Positions 1 to 5,185 of a DNA stretch of 7,213 nt are shown one piece after another. Below the pieces are notes generated by a model. The model saw only the letters and a program-made list of their open reading frames with translations, did no database searches and had not been told where the DNA came from. The translations under genes and the position numbers were made by a program. This stretch comes from Bacteroidia bacterium (GTDB lineage: Bacteria; Bacteroidota; Bacteroidia; Flavobacteriales; Flavobacteriaceae). The stretch covers positions 1 through 7,213 of the forward strand of contig JAUICT010000096.1 in NCBI GenBank assembly GCA_030429325.1. Direction: 5' to 3'. Position 1 is the stretch's first letter; the number at the start of each line of letters is the position of its first letter.

Positions 1-159
1 TAAATTGACTTTTGAGTTTTTGAACAACCACAAACCGTGTTCAATAAAAACGTGATAGGCTTCCTGTACGGCACCATGTTTGGAGTGGTACTGCTCATCC
101 CATTCCTCTATTTGGATGGTCTTTGAACCATCTCCTGTAGTAATGATCTTTCTTTTCAA
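1..159 (-). CDS. mnmD: MnmD-like tRNA 5-methylaminomethyl-2-thiouridine methyltransferase, N-terminal fragment
   Basis: This is the first 53 codons of a gene that runs off the left edge. The reading begins LKRKIITTGDGSKTIQIEEW and continues with the segment DEQYHSKHGAVQEAYHVFIE, which I recognise as the start of the MnmD family (Methyltransf_30). These enzymes make the last SAM-dependent methylation at the wobble uridine of certain tRNAs, converting nm5s2U to mnm5s2U. In Bacteroidetes the domain usually stands alone rather than fused to the oxidase MnmC1. The start is inferred to be TTG at 159-157: going upstream in frame there are only three codons (GGA, ATA, AGA) before a TGA at 171-169, so no ATG is available. 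It follows the DUF4920 stop codon by 2 nt, which implies co-transcription and probably translational coupling. The SAM-binding motif and the catalytic region lie outside the window, so the assignment rests on the N-terminal motif only. Confidence 0.8.
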   Translation of the reverse strand, partial: MKRKIITTGDGSKTIQIEEWDEQYHSKHGAVQEAYHVFIEHGLWLFKNSKVNL

Positions 160-161
160 TC

Positions 162-632
162 CTATTCTTCAATGAGAACCCCTGCCGCCTCGTACCTAAG
201 TATGCGCTTGGGCTCCATGATCTTATCAATTTCTTCTTGCGAAGCACCACTGTCCTTGGCATAATGTTTTTGATCGTCCACGGACATTTCTTCCAAAAAA
301 GCAATCCCGTCCATGTAAACCTTTTTATCCGCCGCATCGGCAGGCACAAAAAAGCCATAGTCCTTGAACCGTACAAAGACTTCGTCATCCGTATTGATCT
401 TAACCTTCATCCAACACCCCTTTACTTGGCATACTTCCTTGATTTCACCCACCAACTGGGTTTGGACAGAATCCTTTAGCGAAAGATTTTTAAAAACAGC
501 CCCATCTCTTCCGGGTTTCTCCGAAACAGTGAACTTTTTTCCGTAGTATTCTTTCTTGACTTGCTCTTGAGCAAATGTCAATTGGGTTGCAAACAATAGC
601 AAAACAGCATAAAAAATGTTAAAAGACCTCAT
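162..632 (-). CDS. Secreted DUF4920-family protein
   Basis: The product has 156 residues. A signal peptide is clear: MRS with a short basic start, a hydrophobic core at about residues 4-20, and a likely signal peptidase I cut after A21 (TFA|QEQ), so the mature protein should be periplasmic or exported. The mature part matches the DUF4920 pattern: YYGKKF near residue 30, CQVKGCW at 68-74, FVRFKDYGFFVP at 86-97, a YAKDSGAS stretch near 124-131, and a C-terminal EAAGVLIEE. The function of the family is unknown to me. C68 and C73 form a C-x4-C pair that could bind metal or form a disulfide; that is inference. A longer reading from a TTG at 662, with an internal ATG at 653, adds ten residues before the signal peptide. 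I prefer ATG 632 because it places the basic n-region directly at the start. mnmD follows after 2 nt. Confidence 0.85.
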   Translation of the reverse strand: MRSFNIFYAVLLLFATQLTFAQEQVKKEYYGKKFTVSEKPGRDGAVFKNLSLKDSVQTQLVGEIKEVCQVKGCWMKVKINTDDEVFVRFKDYGFFVPADAADKKVYMDGIAFLEEMSVDDQKHYAKDSGASQEEIDKIMEPKRILRYEAAGVLIEE

Positions 633-738
633 TTTATCCAATATTTGAACCATTCTGAACAAAGAACAGAAATTAGAATTTTGAAACTCCTAAAAGTAAC
701 AATAAATAGCTAATTTTAACCTTCCTAATGTTAATGAT

Positions 739-1806
739 ATGGAAGCTGTAATGAACAATATCTCAGTAGAAAAGGCAAAAACATCCAAAATCCATGATGT
801 GGATTTTGAAAATCTTTCTTTTGGAAGCATTTACACAGATCACATGTTGGTCTGCGATTACGTTGATGGCGAATGGAAAACTCCAAAAATTGTTCCTTAC
901 CAACCCATTACCCTAGATCCTTCGGCAAAGATTTTTCACTATGGGCAATCTATTTTTGAAGGTATGAAGGCGTACAAGGACGAGAACGAAAAAATATGGT
1001 TGTTCCGTCCGTTGGAAAACCATAAACGTTTGAACAAATCCGCAAAGCGATTGGCAATCCCTGAACTTCCCGAGGCTCATTTTATGGATGGACTTACGGC
1101 CTTGTTGCAACTGGAAAAAGATTGGGTTCCCACCACTCCGGGCAGTTCCTTATATATTAGACCTTTTATATTTGCTTCTGGCACCGGTTTTCACGCCTCA
1201 CCTGCCAATGCCTATAAATTCATCATAGCCTGTGCACCCTCCGGTACCTATTTTTCTGGGAGTGTAAAGGTTTTGATTGAGGAAACCTATTCACGTGCTG
1301 CAAATGGTGGAGTGGGCTATGCCAAAGCAGGGGGTAACTATGCCGGACAGTTTTATCCGACCCAATTGGCTGCGGAAAAAGGATATCAACAGGTCATCTG
1401 GACCGACGACAACACTCACGAATTTATTGAGGAAGCTGGTGCCATGAACGTTTTTGTACGTATTGGCGACACCCTTCTCACAGCTCCTACCAATGACCGT
1501 ATTCTTGACGGTATTACCCGGAAAAGCATCTTGGACATTGCCAAGGACGAAGGAATAAAAACCGAGGTCAGGAAAGTCTCTGTCCATGAAATAGTGGAAG
1601 CTGCCAAAAACGGTTCCTTGAAAGAAATGTTCGGTGCGGGTACGGCCGCAGTGGTTTCACCCATAGGCGCCTTTGGTTATAAAGGAGAAGATCATGAGCT
1701 TCCAGAATTGAAGGACAGCTTTGCTTCACGCCTGAAGAAAAGAATAACAGACATTCAATACAATAGAGCCGAAGACAAGTTCGGTTGGCGATATCCAGTT
1801 TCATAA
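739..1806 (+). CDS. ilvE: Branched-chain amino acid aminotransferase
   Basis: This 355-aa PLP enzyme of aminotransferase fold class IV, cytoplasmic, interconverts leucine, isoleucine and valine with their 2-oxo acids, using 2-oxoglutarate/glutamate (EC 2.6.1.42). Landmarks in order are FHYGQSIFEGMKAYK (66-80), the RPLENHKRLNKSAKRL segment (90-105), YIRPFIFASG (139-148), and GYAKAGGNYAG (193-203), in which K196 is the expected Schiff-base lysine. These are followed by EEAGAMNVF (231-239), LDGITR (256-261) and EMFGAGTAAVVSPIG (296-310), which forms part of the phosphate and substrate pocket. Length and motif order match the eukaryote-like long BCAT branch (about 350 aa) rather than the shorter E. 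coli IlvE type. A second in-frame ATG at 751 (MNNISVEKAKT) is an equally plausible start. The gene is monocistronic in appearance: it is divergent from the DUF4920 gene and ends at a strong hairpin terminator. Confidence 0.95.
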   Translation: MEAVMNNISVEKAKTSKIHDVDFENLSFGSIYTDHMLVCDYVDGEWKTPKIVPYQPITLDPSAKIFHYGQSIFEGMKAYKDENEKIWLFRPLENHKRLNKSAKRLAIPELPEAHFMDGLTALLQLEKDWVPTTPGSSLYIRPFIFASGTGFHASPANAYKFIIACAPSGTYFSGSVKVLIEETYSRAANGGVGYAKAGGNYAGQFYPTQLAAEKGYQQVIWTDDNTHEFIEEAGAMNVFVRIGDTLLTAPTNDRILDGITRKSILDIAKDEGIKTEVRKVSVHEIVEAAKNGSLKEMFGAGTAAVVSPIGAFGYKGEDHELPELKDSFASRLKKRITDIQYNRAEDKFGWRYPVS

Positions 1807-1810
1807 ATTA

Positions 1811-1838
1811 AAAAAAGGCACCTAAAGGTGCCTTTTTT
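1811..1838. terminator. Bidirectional intrinsic terminator between ilvE and the MazG-like gene
   Basis: A perfect 12-bp stem, six A then GGCACC, pairs with GGTGCC then six T across a TAAA loop at 1823-1826. Both strands therefore have a GC-rich hairpin followed by a U run, so it can stop transcription from ilvE and from the converging gene. The stop codon of the minus-strand gene (1839-1837) lies inside the T run. Confidence 0.93.
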
Positions 1839-2223
1839 ATTTGTCCATAATGGATTGAATGTCCGGTTTAAAATAATTTGGGCCCTTCATCACTTTTCCA
1901 TCCTCACGATATATAGGTTTCCCATCCGACCCCAACTTGCTCATGTTACTTCGTTGAATTTCCTCAAAAACCTCTTCAATCTTATATTGCATGCCATGCT
2001 CCAAGATGGTTCCGCACAAAATGTAAAGCATATCTCCCAAGGCATCTGCCACTTCAATCAAGTCGCCATCATTGGCTGCCTCCAAATACTCTTGGTTTTC
2101 CTCATCCATAAGATTAAACCGTAATAAGTTTTTCTCTTTTCCCAAATTTGCCTTTGGCTTGGTTGAAACACCTAGACCAAAAGAATTGTGGAACAACTCC
2201 ACCGCCTTTATTTTACTTTTCAT
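1837..2223 (-). CDS. MazG-like nucleotide pyrophosphohydrolase (PRA-PH/MazG superfamily)
   Basis: The product is 128 residues, cytoplasmic and all-alpha in character. It carries the metal-binding pattern of the MazG/HisE/dUTPase-2 superfamily: an EExxE-type helix at E41-E45 (EENQE), then ExxD and a further acid in EVADALGD (57-64), where Mg2+ and the triphosphate would be held. After the core come RSNMSKLGSDGKPI (91-104) and GPNYFKPD (114-121), typical of the stand-alone phage and bacterial MazG-like proteins often labelled phosphoribosyl-ATP pyrophosphohydrolase-like. By family it would hydrolyse an NTP or modified dNTP to NMP plus PPi, probably as a house-cleaning enzyme. The substrate cannot be read from the sequence. 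It is not a convincing HisE, because no his genes are nearby and the tail differs. It starts at ATG 2223, 40 bp from the divergent small membrane protein gene. Confidence 0.8.
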   Translation of the reverse strand: MKSKIKAVELFHNSFGLGVSTKPKANLGKEKNLLRFNLMDEENQEYLEAANDGDLIEVADALGDMLYILCGTILEHGMQYKIEEVFEEIQRSNMSKLGSDGKPIYREDGKVMKGPNYFKPDIQSIMDK

Positions 2224-2239
2224 TATACTCGATTTGATT

Positions 2240-2247
2240 TAGCTTTG
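2240..2247 (+). promoter_or_regulatory. Putative -7 promoter element for the 62-aa membrane protein gene
   Basis: TAGCTTTG matches the Bacteroidetes -7 consensus TAnnTTTG exactly and lies 16 bp before the ATG at 2264. No convincing -33 TTG is seen upstream, so the call rests on one short motif and its position. Confidence 0.4.
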
Positions 2248-2263
2248 CATAAAAATAAAAAAT

Positions 2264-2452
2264 ATGTTCAGCTCAGGACAGTTAATTTTCGCCCTACTTT
2301 TTATCATTGCATTTGTGGCAATCATCTCTTTCACATATAGAAAGGACAAAAAATTACATAAGAAGAATTATAAAGGCGTTAAATGGGTGTTGATTTCTTT
2401 TATGACTTTTATTGCTATCCTATTCTTGATCAAGAACTTTCTTAAAAATTAA
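2264..2452 (+). CDS. Small two-helix inner-membrane protein, unknown function
   Basis: The product is 62 residues with two hydrophobic segments, about residues 6-24 (LIFALLFIIAFVAIISFTY with flanks) and about 44-58 (VLISFMTFIAILFLI). They are joined by a very basic stretch at about 26-42 (RKDKKLHKKNYKGVK), which by the positive-inside rule should face the cytoplasm, putting both termini outside. The C-terminus is also basic (KNFLKN). I know of no function. Coding support comes from its clean helical pattern, ATG start, good -7 box and lack of overlap with other genes. It is separated by 115 bp from the next small membrane gene and lies on the same strand as crcB, but a separate -7 box before that gene makes one operon uncertain. 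Confidence 0.75.
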   Translation: MFSSGQLIFALLFIIAFVAIISFTYRKDKKLHKKNYKGVKWVLISFMTFIAILFLIKNFLKN

Positions 2453-2534
2453 CACAAGAAATGGATTCCCCACAAAAACCACTAGGTTGACAACTTTTAT
2501 TGCGCCATATAATCCAAACCTATAGGAAAAAACG

Positions 2535-2542
2535 TACTTTTG
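2535..2542 (+). promoter_or_regulatory. Putative -7 promoter element for the 59-aa gene and crcB
   Basis: TACTTTTG matches TAnnTTTG exactly and lies 25 bp before the ATG at 2568. No clear TTG lies at the normal -33 distance. It would drive the 59-aa gene and crcB together. Confidence 0.4.
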
Positions 2543-2567
2543 TTTAACAATTGTTTAGCAGAAATAA

Positions 2568-2747
2568 ATGACAACTTTTTTTAGCCTATTTTTTGTTTTG
2601 CTCGCAATCAATGGCCTTTTGTTAATTTTCAGTGCCAATAAAAGTAGAAAAGGGTTTAAAAAACCGATTCAAAAAATTTCAGAGACCACTATTACAAAGT
2701 TCTTCCCCCAAGAGTCTTCTGAAACCGAGTACAAAAAAGCAGTATAG
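2568..2747 (+). CDS. Small single-helix membrane protein upstream of crcB
   Basis: ATG at 2568, TAG at 2745-2747, 59 residues. The N-terminus MTTFFSLFFVLLAINGLLLI is one strongly hydrophobic segment (about residues 4-22), followed by a basic SANKSRKGFKKPIQK stretch (22-36) and a polar tail ending EYKKAV. The topology should be N-out with the tail in the cytoplasm, or an uncleaved signal anchor. The coding pattern is plausible: a hydrophobic helix followed by a charged amphipathic tail, an ATG start and a perfect -7 box. The stop is only 15 nt before the crcB ATG, which argues for co-transcription. It resembles short uncharacterised flavobacterial proteins I recall seeing beside crcB, but I cannot verify that here. 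No function is assigned. Confidence 0.65.
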   Translation: MTTFFSLFFVLLAINGLLLIFSANKSRKGFKKPIQKISETTITKFFPQESSETEYKKAV

Positions 2748-2762
2748 TTTGTACATTTGGGC

Positions 2763-3137
2763 ATGAAACAGGCCATTCTTGTTTTTTTAGGGGGTGGATT
2801 TGGCAGCGTTCTTAGGTATGCCATTTCAAAACCCTTAAACCCCTTGTTCCCAAATTTCTTCTTTGGTACTTTTTTGGTAAATATAATTGGTTGCCTCCTT
2901 ATTGGCCTTATTTTGGGCTTGTCCGCCAAGAGCAATCTATTATCCCAGAATTCCACACTTTTTTTAGCAACGGGCTTTTGTGGAGGTTTCACCACTTTTT
3001 CCGCTTTTGCCTTTGAAAAACACTTTCTTCTCAAGAACAGTGAATTGCTTCATTTTTCCATTTATCTAATTTCCAGCATTGTTATCGGCATTTTTGCCGT
3101 TGTCTTAGGGTTATGGCTCTCCAAGTTTGGCGAGTAA
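2763..3137 (+). CDS. crcB: Fluoride ion channel CrcB/Fluc
   Basis: This 124-aa inner-membrane protein has four hydrophobic segments, at about residues 4-24, 33-52, 66-85 and 98-119. It is of the Fluc family, which exports toxic fluoride as a dual-topology dimer. Diagnostic motifs are GGGFGSVLRYA (10-20), FGTFLVNIIGCLLIG (34-48) with the conserved pore Asn at N40, and GFCGGFTTFSAFAFE (71-85). The last contains the GxTTFS break, which holds the central Na+ in known structures, and the phenylalanines that line the ion path. Length is normal. I chose ATG 2763; a TTG at 2757 would add only two residues. One gene copy suggests a homodimer. It follows the 59-aa membrane gene by 15 nt. No fluoride riboswitch was recognised upstream. 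Confidence 0.93.
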   Translation: MKQAILVFLGGGFGSVLRYAISKPLNPLFPNFFFGTFLVNIIGCLLIGLILGLSAKSNLLSQNSTLFLATGFCGGFTTFSAFAFEKHFLLKNSELLHFSIYLISSIVIGIFAVVLGLWLSKFGE

Positions 3138-3288
3138 GTTATAATTCCTAAAATATCTCCCTCCTTTCGTTAGATTTTTAACAAATGAGCTCAAATTCTT
3201 TCGTTTGAGCATCAAAATCTTGCGTTTTACCCCTTCTAAAGGAATCACATCCATCAATCCTCCATAAAAAGATAATATAAAATAGTAT

Positions 3289-3308
3289 ACCCCTAATTTT
3301 TTAGGGGT
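3289..3308. promoter_or_regulatory. Distal palindrome upstream of the PII gene (candidate operator)
   Basis: ACCCCTAATTTTTTAGGGGT has 8-bp arms with perfect pairing around a TTTT centre (centre at about 3298.5). It shares its ACC/GGT ends and 20-bp length with a weaker palindrome centred 52 bp downstream, which suggests two sites for one regulator on the same face of the helix. An alternative is a terminator for upstream transcription, since TTGATTTTTA follows; the predicted PII transcript would start well downstream of it. Confidence 0.5.
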
Positions 3309-3340
3309 TGATTTTTAATATCAATAAAAATTATGTTCAT

Positions 3341-3360
3341 ACCCCCTAAAATTATATGGT
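3341..3360. promoter_or_regulatory. Proximal imperfect palindrome upstream of the PII gene (candidate activator site)
   Basis: ACCCCCTAAAATTATATGGT forms ACCnnnTAAnnTTAnnnGGT, with six of ten positions paired and its centre at about 3350.5. It repeats the ACCCC..TAA of the distal palindrome. It sits just upstream of the -7 box, near -40 relative to the predicted start, and covers the poor -33 region (TATG at 3355-3358), as expected for an activator-dependent promoter. The regulator is unknown. Confidence 0.4.
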
Positions 3361-3376
3361 CTTTGATGGTTTAACA

Positions 3377-3384
3377 TATATTTG
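3377..3384 (+). promoter_or_regulatory. Putative -7 promoter element of the PII-amtB-porin unit
   Basis: TATATTTG matches TAnnTTTG exactly and lies 23 bp before the PII ATG, giving a short leader. The -33 element is degenerate (TATG at 3355-3358, 18 bp spacing). Confidence 0.5.
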
Positions 3385-3407
3385 GGAAATCAATTAACCG
3401 TTTTATT

Positions 3408-3746
3408 ATGAAAAAAGTCGAGGCAATTATTAGAAAATCAAAATTTGATGAGGTGAAAAAAGCCTTACATCAGATTGAGGTCAACTTCTTCAGTTACTGG
3501 GATGTGACTGGGGTTGGAAACGAGAAACAAGGGCATGTATACCGAGGCATATCCTATAGCACCAGTGATATACAACGAAGGTATCTGGTCATAGTGGTTT
3601 CGGATGATTTTTTGGAAAGGACCATTAATGTCCTATTGGATACCGCTAGTACAGGAAACGTAGGCGATGGAAAAATCTTCGTATCAGACATGATAGAAGC
3701 CTACAGAATTAGAACCAAGGAAAGCGGTAGCGCAGGAATTAACTAA
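3408..3746 (+). CDS. glnK: PII-family nitrogen regulatory protein (GlnB/GlnK-like)
   Basis: This 112-aa cytoplasmic PII protein should be trimeric. By family it senses ATP/ADP and 2-oxoglutarate and, next to amtB, would block the ammonium channel when nitrogen is plentiful. MKKVEAIIRKSKFDEVKKAL (1-20) is the usual first strand and helix. YRGISY (45-50) holds the T-loop, with Y50 at the place of the uridylylated Tyr51 of E. coli GlnB. TGNVGDGKIFV (82-92) is the B-loop nucleotide motif, and AYRIRTKE (98-105) carries the C-loop arginines. Unusual points are that the GRQKGH stretch is replaced by GNEKQGH (37-43), so the 2-oxoglutarate-binding Gln39 is Glu in a direct alignment, and that the second half of the T-loop reads STSDIQRRY instead of the usual VDFLPK type. 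I recall this variant from Bacteroidetes. amtB follows after 33 nt. Symbol chosen from the amtB linkage. Confidence 0.92.
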   Translation: MKKVEAIIRKSKFDEVKKALHQIEVNFFSYWDVTGVGNEKQGHVYRGISYSTSDIQRRYLVIVVSDDFLERTINVLLDTASTGNVGDGKIFVSDMIEAYRIRTKESGSAGIN

Positions 3747-3779
3747 ACAAACAGCCAAAAACTCAAAAAAACTTAGATT

Positions 3780-5063
3780 ATGATTGTACAAGGACAAGAA
3801 GCAATAGATAAAGCCATTGAAACCATTAATGGTGACATGGGTGCATTATGGATTACCATTGCAGCCATTTTGGTTTTCTTTATGCAGGCAGGGTTCACCC
3901 TAGTGGAAATTGGGTTTACCCGTAGTAAAAACTCAGGGAACATTATTATGAAAAACATAATGGACCTCTCCGTTGGCTCCATTATGTTTTGGGCAGTAGG
4001 TTATGCCATTATGTATGGTAGCGATCTTGTAGGTGGTGGCTTTTTTAGATCAAGCCCTTCCGACCAAGGGTATTTCTTTTTTAGCGCAACGGATTGGCAC
4101 AACTTATTCTTCCAAACCGTTTTTTGCGCAACGGCCGCTACCATTGTATCTGGTGCCATAGCCGGTAGGACCAAATTTTCGACCTACCTTATCTTTTCAG
4201 CCATACTCACCACCCTTATCTACCCAATAGCCGGTAGCTGGTACTGGCCATTTGATGACGATGCTTGGTTGAACACTGCCGGATTCATTGATTTTGCAGG
4301 CTCTTCGGTGGTTCATGCCGTTGGAGGTGCAGCAGCTTTAGTGGCCGCTATTTTGGTAGGACCTCGAATTGGAAAATACGTAGATGGCAAAGCAAAAGTT
4401 ATTCCTGGTCACAACATGGCCTTTGGCGCGCTAGGTGTGTTTATTTTATGGTTGGGATGGTTTGGTTTCAACGGTGGTTCCCAATTGGCTTGGGGTGGAG
4501 AGAACACTGTTGGTGCCGTAGGCGTTATCATCAACACCAATATTGCTGCAGCAATGGGTGCCATTGCAGCTCTCTTCTTTAGCTGGGCCAGATACGGAAA
4601 GGCAGATATCTCCATGACTTTGAACGGCGCTTTGGCCGGTTTGGTAGGTATTACTGCTGGTTGCGGTGCCGTAAACACTTTTGGAGCCCTCTTCATTGGA
4701 CTTATTTGTGGTATTGTAGTGGTCTCGTCCATTGAATTCATCGACAAGAAATTGAAAATTGACGACCCAGTAGGAGCTATTTCAGTGCACGGCGTATGTG
4801 GCTTTTTGGGCACAGTCCTTATTGGATTCTTTGCCTTGGATGGCGGATTGTTCTACGGAGGCGGTGCTAAACTATTGTGGGTGCAAACCTACGGTTCACT
4901 GGCATATATCCTTTGGGCAGCGGTAGCATCATTTATTGTACTGTTCATTTTAAAGAAGACCATAGGCCTAAGGGTTTCCGAAAAAGAAGAAATAGAAGGT
5001 TTGGACCTTCACGAACACGGAATGGAGGCATACCCGGAACACATTTCCTCCCAAAACAACTAA
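3780..5063 (+). CDS. amtB: Ammonium channel/transporter AmtB
   Basis: This 427-aa Amt/MEP/Rh-family inner-membrane protein has about eleven hydrophobic segments and forms trimers that conduct ammonium. FFMQAGFTLVEIGFTRSKNS (33-52) marks the first helices. FQTVFC (111-116) gives the Phe gate, with F115 at the place of F107 in E. coli AmtB. DFAGSSVVHAVGG (171-183) has the conserved D171 and the first pore histidine, H179. WFGFNGGS (227-234) carries F230 and S234, equivalents of F215 and S219. VHGVCGFLGT (336-345) carries the second pore histidine, H337. The cytoplasmic tail IEGLDLHEHGMEAYPEH (405-421) is the conserved region that couples to PII. There is no cleavable signal peptide of the E. 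coli type; an N-out start with a short polar stretch precedes helix 1 (about 22-44). ATG 3780 is 33 nt after the PII gene, so the two are co-transcribed and functionally paired. Confidence 0.97.
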   Translation: MIVQGQEAIDKAIETINGDMGALWITIAAILVFFMQAGFTLVEIGFTRSKNSGNIIMKNIMDLSVGSIMFWAVGYAIMYGSDLVGGGFFRSSPSDQGYFFFSATDWHNLFFQTVFCATAATIVSGAIAGRTKFSTYLIFSAILTTLIYPIAGSWYWPFDDDAWLNTAGFIDFAGSSVVHAVGGAAALVAAILVGPRIGKYVDGKAKVIPGHNMAFGALGVFILWLGWFGFNGGSQLAWGGENTVGAVGVIINTNIAAAMGAIAALFFSWARYGKADISMTLNGALAGLVGITAGCGAVNTFGALFIGLICGIVVVSSIEFIDKKLKIDDPVGAISVHGVCGFLGTVLIGFFALDGGLFYGGGAKLLWVQTYGSLAYILWAAVASFIVLFILKKTIGLRVSEKEEIEGLDLHEHGMEAYPEHISSQNN

Positions 5064-5082
5064 CTAACCAGCTCAAACAAAA

Positions 5083-5110
5083 AACGGAGCGTTTGGCAGA
5101 ACGCTCCGTT
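5083..5110 (+). terminator. Strong hairpin between amtB and the porin gene
   Basis: AACGGAGCGTT (5083-5093) pairs perfectly with AACGCTCCGTT (5100-5110) around the loop TGGCAG: an 11-bp stem. An A-rich run precedes it, but ACATAATCTT follows, so there is no U tract on the plus strand. It may be a leaky terminator, an mRNA 3'-end stabiliser or processing site that lowers porin expression relative to amtB. Confidence 0.6.
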
Positions 5111-5185
5111 ACATAATCTTCAAACTTATTCTATTAAACAACTTGACATCCCTCGTAAGAATGGATATCTAAAAACAATTCTAAG

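Larger units (their letters stand above)
3138..3407. other. Intergenic region between crcB and the PII gene, with a weak hairpin
   Basis: This gap of 270 bp has no credible gene. The first half holds a 7-bp inverted repeat, GCTCAAA (3189-3195) and TTTGAGC (3204-3210), with an 8-nt loop. It may end crcB transcription but lacks a T run. The second half holds two palindromic elements and a -7 box, listed separately, and is the control region of the PII-amtB unit. Confidence 0.6.

Noticed and set aside
95..388. 97-codon minus-strand frame overlapping DUF4920 and mnmD
   Set aside because: It overlaps two genes supported by family motifs in other frames, and its own translation has no motif.
2453..2762. 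Possible fluoride riboswitch before crcB
   Set aside because: I looked for a crcB-motif-like pseudoknot fold and saw none; the interval is instead filled by a promoter box and the 59-aa gene. A covariance-model search would settle it.
2669..3034. 121-codon minus-strand frame across the 59-aa gene and crcB
   Set aside because: It is antisense to clear crcB motifs, very Lys/Pro-rich and has no recognisable domain.
3189..3210. GCTCAAA/TTTGAGC hairpin as the crcB terminator
   Set aside because: The stem is only 7 bp, AT-rich, with an 8-nt loop and no T run; too weak to list as a terminator on its own.
4409..4813. 134-codon open frame on the minus strand inside amtB
   Set aside because: It lies fully antisense to a highly conserved transporter, is rich in Pro and Ala from reversed codons, and shows no family motif; a shadow frame.
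5143..5148. TTGACA as a -35 box for the porin gene
   Set aside because: This is a sigma-70 pattern of Proteobacteria; Bacteroidetes promoters use a different -33/-7 pattern and no matching -7 box follows at the right distance.
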